Assembly: GCA_002842515.1 (NCBI GenBank)
Contig: PHDC01000001.1
Location: 1,798,001-1,862,000 of the forward strand
DNA from: Bacteroidetes bacterium HGW-Bacteroidetes-5
GTDB taxonomy: Bacteria > Bacteroidota > Bacteroidia > Bacteroidales > UBA932
Reading direction: 5' to 3'
DNA: 64,000 bases
Positions 27,041 to 35,448 of the stretch are shown here, piece by piece. The notes below the pieces were generated by a model, which saw only the letters and a program-made list of their open reading frames with translations, did no database searches and had not been told where the DNA came from. The translations under genes were made by a program, and so were the position numbers. Position 1 is the first letter of the stretch; each line of letters starts with the position of its first letter.

Positions 27041-27718
27041 ATGGAAAAAAAATATTACGCAATAATTGTGGCAGGAGGGAGTGGAAGCCGTATGGGGGGT
27101 GATATTGCAAAGCAATTTATGTCTCTGGGAGATAAGCCGGTGATTGTAACTACTATAGAGCGCTTTTTGTCGCTCTCCTTTCCATTGGAGATAATTGTGG
27201 TGCTACCATCTAACTATAAGGAGTACTGGAAGAGCTACTGTTTTGAAAACAGATTCAATTTCAGGCACACCTTAGTCTCCGGCGGTCTTACCCGGTTTCA
27301 CTCTGTGAAGAATGCGCTTAAATATGTGGGCAGAGGGGGTCTGGTTGCGATACACGATGGCGTAAGGCCATTTGTCACCAAAGAGTATATTGAGGAGCTC
27401 TATGCAATTGCAGATGAAAAGGGGGCAGTAATTCCCGTAATTTCACCGATTGACTCTATGCGGGTTAAGTGTGAAGGTGGCACGACAGAGGTTACCGACA
27501 GGCAGAGGTATCTGATGGTTCAGACTCCACAGGTTTTCAGTACAGATTTAATTCTGGATGCATATAAACAGGCATACTCACCTGCATTTACAGATGATGC
27601 AACTGTTGTAGAGAGTATGGGTGCGAAAATTCACCTTGTACAAGGTAAGGCGGTAAACATCAAACTTACCAGGCCGGAAGATATGCTTCTGGCCAAAGCA
27701 ATACTTAGCGTTTTTTAA
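27041..27718 (+). CDS. ispD: 2-C-methyl-D-erythritol 4-phosphate cytidylyltransferase
   Basis: IspD attaches CTP to methylerythritol phosphate in the MEP route to isoprenoids. The 225-residue protein starts with the CTP-binding loop AGGSGSRMGGDIAKQF and carries VAIHDGVRPFV and TDDATVVESMGAKIHLV, all family hallmarks. The 3' end overlaps the convergent Lrp-family gene by 14 bp. Confidence 0.95.
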   Translation: MEKKYYAIIVAGGSGSRMGGDIAKQFMSLGDKPVIVTTIERFLSLSFPLEIIVVLPSNYKEYWKSYCFENRFNFRHTLVSGGLTRFHSVKNALKYVGRGGLVAIHDGVRPFVTKEYIEELYAIADEKGAVIPVISPIDSMRVKCEGGTTEVTDRQRYLMVQTPQVFSTDLILDAYKQAYSPAFTDDATVVESMGAKIHLVQGKAVNIKLTRPEDMLLAKAILSVF

Positions 27719-28202
27719 CGGTCGATACTTTACCCGGATAATCTTTAACCCAAACCTGTCTCTCTATTGCCTGGTCAAGAGATATAAATGTCTCTGTCTG
27801 CTCAACAGAAGGGATGTTTTGGATTGTATTTATAAGGATCTCCATAAGGTGATCGTGATTCTGGCAGTATATCTTTAGCATAAGTGCGTGCTTGCCTGTA
27901 ACGAAGTGACACTCAACTACCTCAGGTATGTTTTTTAGCGCCTCAATTACCGAAGGGTAGTGATTTGCCTGTGCAAGGCTTACACCAACAAAAGCACATA
28001 CATTAAGCCCCAGAGTTTGGGGTTTTACAAGGAGTCTGGAACCGGTTATGATTCCTAAGTTCTCCATTTTCTTCACTCTTTGGTGAATAGCTGCTCCTGA
28101 GACTCCACATTCGCGCGCAATCTCAAGAAATGGCATTCTTGCATTTTTTACAAGAAACGACAGGATCTTTTGATCAATCTGATCAATCTGATATTTAGGC
28201 AT
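27705..28202 (-). CDS. Lrp/AsnC-family transcriptional regulator
   Basis: A 165-residue regulator. Residues 5-60 form the winged helix-turn-helix (DQKILSFLVKNARMPFLEIARECGVSGAAIHQRVKKMENLGII in pieces); the C-terminal RAM domain (VVECHFVTGKHALMLKIYC) binds small ligands, usually amino acids. ATG 28202 (MPKYQIDQIDQ) is preferred to an in-frame start at 28232 because it gives the usual lead to the DNA-binding domain. It lies 49 bp downstream of the ureohydrolase-like gene, possibly in one transcript with topA. The target genes are not evident. Confidence 0.9.
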   Translation of the reverse strand: MPKYQIDQIDQKILSFLVKNARMPFLEIARECGVSGAAIHQRVKKMENLGIITGSRLLVKPQTLGLNVCAFVGVSLAQANHYPSVIEALKNIPEVVECHFVTGKHALMLKIYCQNHDHLMEILINTIQNIPSVEQTETFISLDQAIERQVWVKDYPGKVSTVKKR

Positions 28203-28251
28203 ACTGATAATGAATATTATGTCAAAGGACAAATATAATAATAAATTATAA

Positions 28252-29250
28252 TTAAATCTGATTTATTTTTTGATAAAAGAAAAGCCATCTCATAGGGATT
28301 TCACCTGAACAGGCTGTAAGATAGTCCTGGTATGAGCAAGGAATATATTGAATATTAGTGGTTTTAACCTCAGAAACCTCCATCCACCAACGGCCGGAAG
28401 AGCAACTTGTAACAAAGACAATATCCTGCCCCTCTTCACCCATACTTACGATTTTTCTAAGGAACATATCCTCCTTTGCACTATTGCCGGGATCTTCGTC
28501 TATGCTTGATGAGAGGGCCTCTGCGATATGCCAGAAAACCTCTGCGATGAGCTCAGATGTAATGGGGTTTGGTTCTAAAGTGGAAGGGTATCCGTAAATA
28601 TAGATGTTCTTTACTTTTTGACCCATTCCGGCGTATCTGGCAATCTGGCAAATCTCCTCTGCATAGAGTCCGTTGGGGGAGAGTGTGGTGTTATCCGGGA
28701 AGTCGCTGCTGCGAACGGCGTTAAGATCTATAAATATTTGATCTTTAGTACGAAGCATTGGCTCGGAGAGGGTATTATTATCTCTAAGCACTCCAAGACG
28801 AATCTCCTCAAAGTTACGCTTTCTTAAAAGGTCCAAATCTTTCGGGCTGTAACGGTAGCTCTGATATCCAATATGGGCAAACTCTACCGCCAGCGGGTCT
28901 TTAAGGATATGTCGGAGAATTGTCTCTTTACTATTTACCGGGCTCCCTGCAGATATCAACGCAGCCGAGTACTCTCTCTCCGGACAGATCTCTTTTAACT
29001 TGGGCAGATGCTCTCCGCAAAGAACAACTGTTTTGATATTCAAGCTGTTTGCCAGCTCAATTGTCTTTGCTAACTGATTGATTCCCGGGCGGGTGAAGTA
29101 GGTTTTATACTGACCGTGAGAGTATAATTTACCTATTACCGATGCCATACGGTCACTTCCTGTGGTATCTATTATTAACGCAGGCGTTCCCGCTATTGCC
29201 TCGCTTATTGCGGCTGCGGGAATTATCTCAATTGAGTAGTTACTGCTCAT
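28252..29250 (-). CDS. Arginase/formimidoylglutamase-fold protein with degenerate metal site
   Basis: A 332-residue protein resembling the Bacteroidota formimidoylglutamase-like proteins that often neighbour topA. Recognisable parts are VVLCGEHLPKL, VEFAHIGYQSYRYSP, IFIDLNAVRSSDFP and PNGLYAEEICQIARYAG. At the positions where ureohydrolases keep their Mn ligands (GGDHS, DAHxD, SxDxDxxDP) this protein reads CGEHL, an unrelated stretch, and DLNAVRSSD, so catalysis in the classical way is unlikely. The family assignment is by remembered pattern; a non-enzymatic role is inferred. It starts 41 bp after topA. Confidence 0.75.
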   Translation of the reverse strand: MSSNYSIEIIPAAAISEAIAGTPALIIDTTGSDRMASVIGKLYSHGQYKTYFTRPGINQLAKTIELANSLNIKTVVLCGEHLPKLKEICPEREYSAALISAGSPVNSKETILRHILKDPLAVEFAHIGYQSYRYSPKDLDLLRKRNFEEIRLGVLRDNNTLSEPMLRTKDQIFIDLNAVRSSDFPDNTTLSPNGLYAEEICQIARYAGMGQKVKNIYIYGYPSTLEPNPITSELIAEVFWHIAEALSSSIDEDPGNSAKEDMFLRKIVSMGEEGQDIVFVTSCSSGRWWMEVSEVKTTNIQYIPCSYQDYLTACSGEIPMRWLFFYQKINQI

Positions 29251-29291
29251 TGAATACTATTTATGCGTGAAACTTTTTTATATGTACGATA

Positions 29292-31622
29292 CTATTTTCT
29301 GGAAGAGGGCTTTTTCGATTTTGGATTTTTACCCGTCTTCTCTGCTTTTTCTATAATCTCCAGGATAGTTGAAATCTCCAGGCTCTCCGGTGCAGTCCCT
29401 TTCGGAATCTTGTAGTTCTCTTTTCCTTTCTTAATATATGGGCCGAATCTGCCGTTGAGTATATCTATACCCTCTGCAGGAAAGCTCTTTATGTTCTTTT
29501 GAGCCTCTTTAAGGGAGCTCTCATCTATGAGCTCAATGCACTTTTGAAGATCTACGGTATATGGGTCACTCTCTTTTCCCAGGGAGATAAACGCACCTTT
29601 ATATTTGATATATGGTCCAAACCGCCCTATCGCACAGGTTATCTCCTCTCCCATATATGTGCCCACAACTCTTGGAAGCTGAAACAGCTTAAGCGCATCT
29701 TCAAGGGTGATTGTCTCTATGAGCTGACCCTTTGCCAGGCTCACAAACCGTTTGTCCGGGTCTTCACTCTCGCCAATCTGTGCAAGAGGGCCAAAACGAC
29801 CTATGCGCACATAGACACTTTTCCCGCTCTTAGGGTCTGTGCCCAGCAGCTTCTCTGCGTTGGTTGGCCTGGATACGGTGAGTGTCTCATCCACTCTTTT
29901 GTGAAAAGGTTTGTAGAAATCTGCAATAAGTTTATTCCAGACAAGTTTACCCTCGGCAACCAGGTCAAAATCCTCCTCGATCTTGGCGGTAAAGTTATAG
30001 TCCAGAATGGTTTCGAAGTTCTCTGTGAGAAAATCGTTAACCAGAATTCCAATGTCTTCGGGAAAGAGTTTGTTCTTCTCTGCGCCGAAACTCTCTTTTT
30101 TAAGGTGATGGGTAATCTTACCCTTGGCAAGGGAGATCTCTCGGTACTCTCTCTCAAACCCGGGGCGGCTATCCTTAATTATGTAGCCTCTGGTAATGAT
30201 GGTAGAGATTGTCGGGGCGTAGGTAGATGGTCTTCCTATACCCAGCTCTTCCAGTTTTTTAACCAGACTTGCTTCGGTGTATCTTGGTGGTTTTTGAGTG
30301 AACTTTTCTGTTGCCTTGATGGTAATGGAGTTCATCTTCTGCCCGCTCTTCATTGCCGGAAGCATAAGCTCCATATTCTCTTCGGCAGATTCGTCATCTT
30401 TTGACTCCATATATACCTTTAGGAATCCGTCAAATGTAACTCTATCTGCAGTAGCAATGAATGGGTATTTCACAGAGTCCGATGTGATTGAGATTTGAGT
30501 TCTCAAGATAGCTGCATCTGCCATCTGCGATGCTATGGTTCTTTTCCATATTAGATTATATAGGCGTTTCTCCTGTGTTCCTGCCTCAATCTCTATGTTG
30601 CTCATATATGTTGGGCGGATAGCTTCGTGAGCCTCCTGTGCCCCTTTGCTTTTGGTAGCAAATTGCCGGGTCTTGGAGTACTCCTTGCCGTAAAGATCTG
30701 TAATGACCTGCTTGGATGCGCCGATTGCCAGCTTGGATAGGTTTACCGAGTCTGTACGCATATAGGTGATGAACCCGCTCTCGTAGAGGTTTTGGGCGGT
30801 TCTCATTGTTTGGTTAAGCGAGAAGCCCAGCTTCCTGGATGCCTCCTGCTGGAGGGTAGATGTGGTAAATGGGGCGGGAGGGGTTCTCTTTGTCTCCTTC
30901 TCCTCAATATCTGCAATCTTAAAAGTGGCTCCGATGCTATTTTGCAGAATCTCCAGTGCCTGCTGCTCATTGTCGAATCTTTCGGTAATCTCTGCGGCAA
31001 CTTTCGCACTCTCCGCAGAGCCATCCGGGTTGAAAACGCCCTCTACCTTAAATTGAGATTTTGAGTTAAACTGCTGAATATCACGCTCTCTCTCAACGAT
31101 GAGTTTAAGGGCTACGCTCTGTACCCTGCCTGCCGAGAGTTTTGGTTTCACCTTCTTCCAGAGAATCGGAGAGAGTTCGAACCCTACCAGGCGGTCCAGT
31201 ACCCTGCGGGCCTGTTGCGCCATAACCAGATTCATATCTACACTCCTGGGATTCTCAATTGCATTGAGAATGGCATCCTTGGTTATTTCGTGGAATACTA
31301 TTCTCTTTGTCTTTTTCGGATCCAGGTTAAGTGCTTCGCTTAGGTGCCACGCAATGGCCTCTCCTTCGCGGTCCTCATCGGATGCGAGCCATATAATATC
31401 TGCCTTTTTTGCCAGTGATTTAAGTTCTGAAACTATTTTCTTCTTCTCTTCAGAAACAAGATAGTCCGGTTCAAATCCATTTTCCAGATCAATTCCGAGG
31501 TTCTTTTTTGATAGATCCCGTATATGTCCAAAGCTAGATTTCACTGTAAACCCACTACCCAGAAACTTTTCGATTGTCTTGGCCTTAGCCGGTGACTCCA
31601 CGATTACTAAGTTTTCTCCCAT
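29292..31622 (-). CDS. topA: DNA topoisomerase I
   Basis: A type IA topoisomerase that relaxes negative supercoils. The TOPRIM domain opens with ENLVIVESPAKAKTIEKFLG and holds SDEDREGEAIAWHL. The cleavage domain has GRVQSVALKLIVERER and the active-site tyrosine (about residue 287) in GFITYMRTDSV. The C-terminal region has no Cys zinc fingers but several RxGRFGPxxx repeats (IGRFGPLAQIG, IGRFGPYIKY, NGRFGPYIKKG), typical of Bacteroidota TopA, and a basic tail. The start at 31622 (MGENLVIVES) fits the family better than an in-frame start at 31649. Confidence 0.97.
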   Translation of the reverse strand: MGENLVIVESPAKAKTIEKFLGSGFTVKSSFGHIRDLSKKNLGIDLENGFEPDYLVSEEKKKIVSELKSLAKKADIIWLASDEDREGEAIAWHLSEALNLDPKKTKRIVFHEITKDAILNAIENPRSVDMNLVMAQQARRVLDRLVGFELSPILWKKVKPKLSAGRVQSVALKLIVERERDIQQFNSKSQFKVEGVFNPDGSAESAKVAAEITERFDNEQQALEILQNSIGATFKIADIEEKETKRTPPAPFTTSTLQQEASRKLGFSLNQTMRTAQNLYESGFITYMRTDSVNLSKLAIGASKQVITDLYGKEYSKTRQFATKSKGAQEAHEAIRPTYMSNIEIEAGTQEKRLYNLIWKRTIASQMADAAILRTQISITSDSVKYPFIATADRVTFDGFLKVYMESKDDESAEENMELMLPAMKSGQKMNSITIKATEKFTQKPPRYTEASLVKKLEELGIGRPSTYAPTISTIITRGYIIKDSRPGFEREYREISLAKGKITHHLKKESFGAEKNKLFPEDIGILVNDFLTENFETILDYNFTAKIEEDFDLVAEGKLVWNKLIADFYKPFHKRVDETLTVSRPTNAEKLLGTDPKSGKSVYVRIGRFGPLAQIGESEDPDKRFVSLAKGQLIETITLEDALKLFQLPRVVGTYMGEEITCAIGRFGPYIKYKGAFISLGKESDPYTVDLQKCIELIDESSLKEAQKNIKSFPAEGIDILNGRFGPYIKKGKENYKIPKGTAPESLEISTILEIIEKAEKTGKNPKSKKPSSRK

Positions 31623-31689
31623 ACGTAAAATAATCCTTGATGGCTGCAAAGTAAAGTATAAATTAAGGTAATATCAAAATTTTTATTCC

Positions 31690-31697
31690 TAATTTTG
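31690..31697 (+). promoter_or_regulatory. -7 box for the class A PBP gene
   Basis: TAATTTTG matches TAnnTTTG and lies 31 bp upstream of the ATG at 31729. The region upstream, toward topA, is AT-rich with no clear -33 element. Confidence 0.5.
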
Positions 31698-31728
31698 GCA
31701 GTTGGTACACTTGGAAATACTGTAAAAA

Positions 31729-34077
31729 ATGGATATTAAAAAGAGGAAAAGGGTTGTCAGGTGGTTATGGATAATGTTCTTGAGTCCCTTTGTATTATTA
31801 TTGTTTTCGTTACTTTTAGTTGGGATGTTTGCAGACATTCCTTCTTTTGAGGAGCTTGAAGATCCCAAGAATAATCTTGCCACCGAAGTGATTTCGGAAG
31901 ATGGGGAGATTCTTACAACCTTTCATATAGAGAACCGCTCCTTTATCACTTACGGGGAGCTTTCACCAACTCTTATAGATGCAGTAATCGCTACCGAAGA
32001 TGTTCGTTTTAACAGCCATAGCGGGATAGATTTTAGAAGTCTTGCCAGGGTGGCGGTAAAGTCACTTATTTTGGGTCAGACCCGCTCCGGAGGTGGAGGA
32101 AGTACCATTACCCAGCAGCTTGCAAAGACACTTTTCCCCAGAGATACAGTTGTGAGCACCTTCCCGGGTGCAAAGATTTATAAACTGGGGGTATCTAAGT
32201 TCAAAGAGTGGATTACCGCTGTTAAACTGGAGAGAAACTATACAAAGCCGGAGATCCTTAGTATGTATATGAACGCTGTGTTTTATGGCAGTAATGCATA
32301 CGGGATAAGAGCGGCAGCCAATACATTTTTCGGGAAGCACCCGTCTCAGCTTACAGTTGAGGAGGGGGCCACGCTGGTGGGGATGGTTAACAAACCTACA
32401 CGATTCAACCCGGTACTCAACCCGGAGCGTTCACTTGCCAGAAGAAATCACGTTTTGGGGCAGATGAGAAAATATGGTTATCTGGACAGGGCAGATTATG
32501 ATTCAATTGTAAACATACCTATTAAACTATCTTACTCGCAGCAGGATCACAACTCCGGCCTCGGCCCCTATTTCCGGGATATGCTTCGGCGGGTTATGAA
32601 TGCAAACGAGCCACAAAGATCTTCCTACAGGCAGTACGAAGATTACAAGGCAGACTCTACTTTGTGGAGGGATGACCCTCTCTACGGATGGTTGAATAAA
32701 AATGTGAAGCCGGATGGTACTAAATACAATCTGGATAAAGAGGGGCTAAAAATCTACACCACAATTAACTCCAAAATGCAACTCTATGCAGAGCAGGCTG
32801 TTGCCGAGCATCTGGGAAAGGAGCTTCAAAAGGTCTTCTTTAGCGATTTAAGATGGAAACGAAACCGTCCGTTTTCGGATGATGTTCCAAAGGATATGAC
32901 CGACAATATAATGCGGCAGGCTCGCAGATGGAGTGACCGTTACAGGATGATGAGTGCCGGCGGTGCAACCGATAAGGAGATTGAGGAGAGCTTCAAAAAG
33001 CCGGTCCCTATGACTGTTTTCGGATGGAATGAAAGGGGTCGTATAGATACTATAATGTCGCCGAATGACTCCATAAAATACTATAAATCTTTCCTGAGAG
33101 CTTCGCTTATGGCAATGGAGCCTCAGACCGGCTTTGTGAAAGCCTATGTTGGAGGGCCGGATTACAGATTTTTTAAATATGACAATGCCCGTCAGGCAAA
33201 ACGGCAGGTGGGTTCGACTATCAAGCCGTTCCTCTACACACTTGCTATGCAGGAGGGGTTCACCCCTTGCGATAAGGTGGTGAATGTGCCTCAGACCTTT
33301 ATGGTGGGAGATAGCACCTGGACTCCCGAGAGTACAGACAAGCCGGAGTGGATTGGAAAGAAGGTAACTCTTAAGTGGGGGCTAACCAAGAGTAGCAACA
33401 ACATATCTGCATACCTGATGAGACAGTTCGGGCCAAATGCTATGGTGGATATGTGCCGTCGTTTGGGAATCAAGAGCCACCTGGATCCTGTTGTTTCGTT
33501 GTGTTTAGGGCCTGCAGATATTACTCTTTATGAGATGGTTGCGGCGTATAACACCTATCCGAGCAGAGGGGTTCATATAGATCCGATATTTGTTTTGAGA
33601 ATTGAAGATAAATCCGGGAATGTGCTGGGTAACTTTACTGCCCGTAAAAGGGAGGCGATAAGTGAACCGACTGCCTACCTGATGGTAAATCTTATGGAGG
33701 GTGTGGTAGACCAGGGTACTGCAGCAAGGCTTAGAAGATATATTCCTCAGGGCCCGATAGCCGGAAAAACAGGTACCACCAATGACCAGAGTGACGGTTG
33801 GTTTATCGGCTTTACTCCCCGCCTTACAGCCGGTGTTTGGGTTGGAGCAGAGGACAGGCAGGTTCACTTTGAGAGTCTGGCGCTGGGTGGAGGTTCAAAT
33901 ATGGCGCTACCAATCTGGGCCCTATTTATGCAGAGGGTAATGAAAGATCCCACTTTGGGAATATCTGCCTTCGATGCCTTTACCTCGCCTCCGGGCTTCT
34001 ATGTAGACCTAAACTGCAAAGGCACAGACGAAGATCTCGAGGAGGGACAAACCAAAAAAGATCTGTTTTTTAACTAA
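31729..34077 (+). CDS. Class A penicillin-binding protein 1A (transglycosylase/transpeptidase)
   Basis: A 782-residue bifunctional peptidoglycan synthase. After one transmembrane helix (LWIMFLSPFVLLLFSLLLVG) comes the GT51 domain: AVIATEDVRFNSHSGID with the catalytic Glu, GGGSTITQQLAKTLFP, and RNYTKPEILSMYMNAVFYGSNAYG in pieces. The transpeptidase domain has RQVGSTIKPF (SxxK), TKSSNNISA (SxN) and AGKTGTTNDQSDGWF (KTG). It lies 47 bp upstream of ddl, so the two wall genes may be co-transcribed. Confidence 0.95.
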   Translation: MDIKKRKRVVRWLWIMFLSPFVLLLFSLLLVGMFADIPSFEELEDPKNNLATEVISEDGEILTTFHIENRSFITYGELSPTLIDAVIATEDVRFNSHSGIDFRSLARVAVKSLILGQTRSGGGGSTITQQLAKTLFPRDTVVSTFPGAKIYKLGVSKFKEWITAVKLERNYTKPEILSMYMNAVFYGSNAYGIRAAANTFFGKHPSQLTVEEGATLVGMVNKPTRFNPVLNPERSLARRNHVLGQMRKYGYLDRADYDSIVNIPIKLSYSQQDHNSGLGPYFRDMLRRVMNANEPQRSSYRQYEDYKADSTLWRDDPLYGWLNKNVKPDGTKYNLDKEGLKIYTTINSKMQLYAEQAVAEHLGKELQKVFFSDLRWKRNRPFSDDVPKDMTDNIMRQARRWSDRYRMMSAGGATDKEIEESFKKPVPMTVFGWNERGRIDTIMSPNDSIKYYKSFLRASLMAMEPQTGFVKAYVGGPDYRFFKYDNARQAKRQVGSTIKPFLYTLAMQEGFTPCDKVVNVPQTFMVGDSTWTPESTDKPEWIGKKVTLKWGLTKSSNNISAYLMRQFGPNAMVDMCRRLGIKSHLDPVVSLCLGPADITLYEMVAAYNTYPSRGVHIDPIFVLRIEDKSGNVLGNFTARKREAISEPTAYLMVNLMEGVVDQGTAARLRRYIPQGPIAGKTGTTNDQSDGWFIGFTPRLTAGVWVGAEDRQVHFESLALGGGSNMALPIWALFMQRVMKDPTLGISAFDAFTSPPGFYVDLNCKGTDEDLEEGQTKKDLFFN

Positions 34078-34124
34078 TAATCTGCTCATAGATTTTAACG
34101 AATAACCTGCACAAGAGTTTTTTG

Positions 34125-35108
34125 ATGAAGAGAATTGCACTTATATATGGTGGTGACTCGTCGGAGTACGAGGTCTCTGTTAAGAGCGGCAAACATATGG
34201 CCTCTCATATAGACAGAAAAAAGTACGAGGTTTACGAGGTTTTGATTAAGGGGGCCGACTGGAGAGTAATTACAGACGGGGAGGACAACTCCTGTTTTAT
34301 TGACAAGGCAGATTTCTCTGTCGTAATTCCCTCAAACGGGTGGATGGCAGAGAGCCGTCACCATTTTGACCTGGCACTGATAATGATACACGGCTCTCCG
34401 GGAGAGAATGGGCTACTTCAGGCCTATTTTGAGATGATCGGGATGCCGTTCACAACTTGTCCTGCCACCGTGGCCGCCATAACATTCAATAAATATGCGT
34501 GTAAATGCTTCTTGAGAGATACCGGGGTAAAGCTTGCCGCAGAGAGGTTCATAAGACGGGGCGACGGTTACAACCCTTACGACATCTCAATAGCTTTGGG
34601 CCTTCCGCTCTTTGTTAAGCCAAACAATGGCGGAAGCAGCTTTGGGGTAACCAAGGTAAAGAAGCTGGAGGAGCTTAACGACGCAATTGAGTGCGCCTTT
34701 AAGGAGGATGCCGCTATTTTGGTTGAAGAGTTTATTGATGGCCGGGAGATGACCAACGGAGTGTACGAGCACAACGGCGAGCTGGTTCGTCTGCCTGTAA
34801 CCGAAATCATATCCAATAACGAATTCTTTGACTACGAGGCCAAATATCTGGGAGCCTCTCAGGAGATCTGCCCTGCAAACATCCCTGTAGAACTCAGCGA
34901 AAGAATCATAGATCTCTCCCACAAAATATACCGCTACCTGGGTTGCCGCGGAGTGGTAAGAATCGACTACATTGTCCGCGGCGAAGAGATCTTCTTCCTC
35001 GAAATCAACACCGTCCCCGGAATGACCGAAATGAGCCTCGTTCCCCAACAAATCCGCGCCGCCGGAATGACCATCAAAGAGTTCCTCACCCAACTGTTGG
35101 GGGAGTAA
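34125..35108 (+). CDS. ddl: D-alanine--D-alanine ligase
   Basis: Ddl makes the D-Ala-D-Ala dipeptide of the peptidoglycan stem using ATP. The 327-residue ATP-grasp enzyme starts KRIALIYGGDSSEYEVSVKSG, contains LIMIHGSPGENGLLQAYFE, FVKPNNGGSSFGVTKV and VEEFIDGREMTNGV, and ends with the Mg/ATP site FFLEINTVPGMTEMSLVPQQ. ATG 34125 is chosen over the TTG three bases upstream. It follows the PBP1A gene on the same strand. Confidence 0.95.
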   Translation: MKRIALIYGGDSSEYEVSVKSGKHMASHIDRKKYEVYEVLIKGADWRVITDGEDNSCFIDKADFSVVIPSNGWMAESRHHFDLALIMIHGSPGENGLLQAYFEMIGMPFTTCPATVAAITFNKYACKCFLRDTGVKLAAERFIRRGDGYNPYDISIALGLPLFVKPNNGGSSFGVTKVKKLEELNDAIECAFKEDAAILVEEFIDGREMTNGVYEHNGELVRLPVTEIISNNEFFDYEAKYLGASQEICPANIPVELSERIIDLSHKIYRYLGCRGVVRIDYIVRGEEIFFLEINTVPGMTEMSLVPQQIRAAGMTIKEFLTQLLGE

Positions 35109-35177
35109 CCTTGCCACGCGGGTAACCTTGCCAAGCATCGTGGGAAGTATCTGATAATCAGCGATAGGAATAAAAAC

Positions 35178-35292
35178 GCGCAGCGGAAAACAAACCCGTG
35201 AAACGGACCACTTTACCGCGTAGCGGAAAACAGACCCGCGCAGCGGACCGCACACCCGCGTAGCGGAAAACACACCTGCGCAGCAGACCGCC
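35178..35292 (+). repeat. Degenerate tandem array of the REP-like word
   Basis: About six units of roughly 20 bp with consensus GCGYAGCGGAAAACACACCC. Some units are decayed (for example GTGAAACGGACCACTTTACC). The last unit carries the TGCGCAGCAGACC ending seen at 11461 and 58052. Single units occur at 11440, 13165 and 58030, always beside inverted-repeat elements. Confidence 0.7.
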
Positions 35293-35301
35293 GGAAAATT
35301 C

Positions 35302-35425
35302 AACTGGCAGTGTTATGTGAAACAAGCTGGTTTACAGATATTTAAAAACAGGTATTTTGGCAATTGGGAAAACTGCAAAAACTATTCCATTAATTTACAA
35401 AGACTTACACAGAACACTAACAGAT
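35302..35425. repeat. Inverted-repeat element, 124-bp class, copy E
   Basis: The left end AACTGGCAGTGTTATGTGAA is identical to copy D, and the right end contains CTTACACAGAACACTAACAG, also as in copy D. Total length is 124 bp, the same as copies D, F and H. It lies 23 bp from the stop codon of the leftward DUF4153 gene. Confidence 0.8.
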
Positions 35426-35448
35426 GAAATTTTGGCAGGATGAATCAG

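Larger units (their letters stand above)
35109..35448. other. Intergenic region between ddl and the DUF4153 gene: REP array plus element E
   Basis: The 340-bp gap between two convergent genes holds no recognisable gene. From 35117 to 35162 there is a stretch with two ACCTTGCC words followed by TCGTGGGAAGTATCTGATAA; a related stretch occurs near 38649-38690 (ACCTTACCAAGGGTCGTGGG, then GATTATCAG). The REP-like array (35178-35292) and the 124-bp element E (35302-35425) follow. Confidence 0.65.

Noticed and set aside
29499-30404. 301-codon plus-strand open frame inside topA
   Set aside because: Antisense to the conserved topA C-terminal repeats; no recognisable protein family.
35178-35292. Possible CRISPR array
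   Set aside because: Units are contiguous and degenerate with no unique spacers, and no cas gene is present.
34587-35303. 238-codon minus-strand open frame overlapping ddl and the REP array
   Set aside because: Its N-terminal part is the translated REP array and the rest is antisense to ddl.
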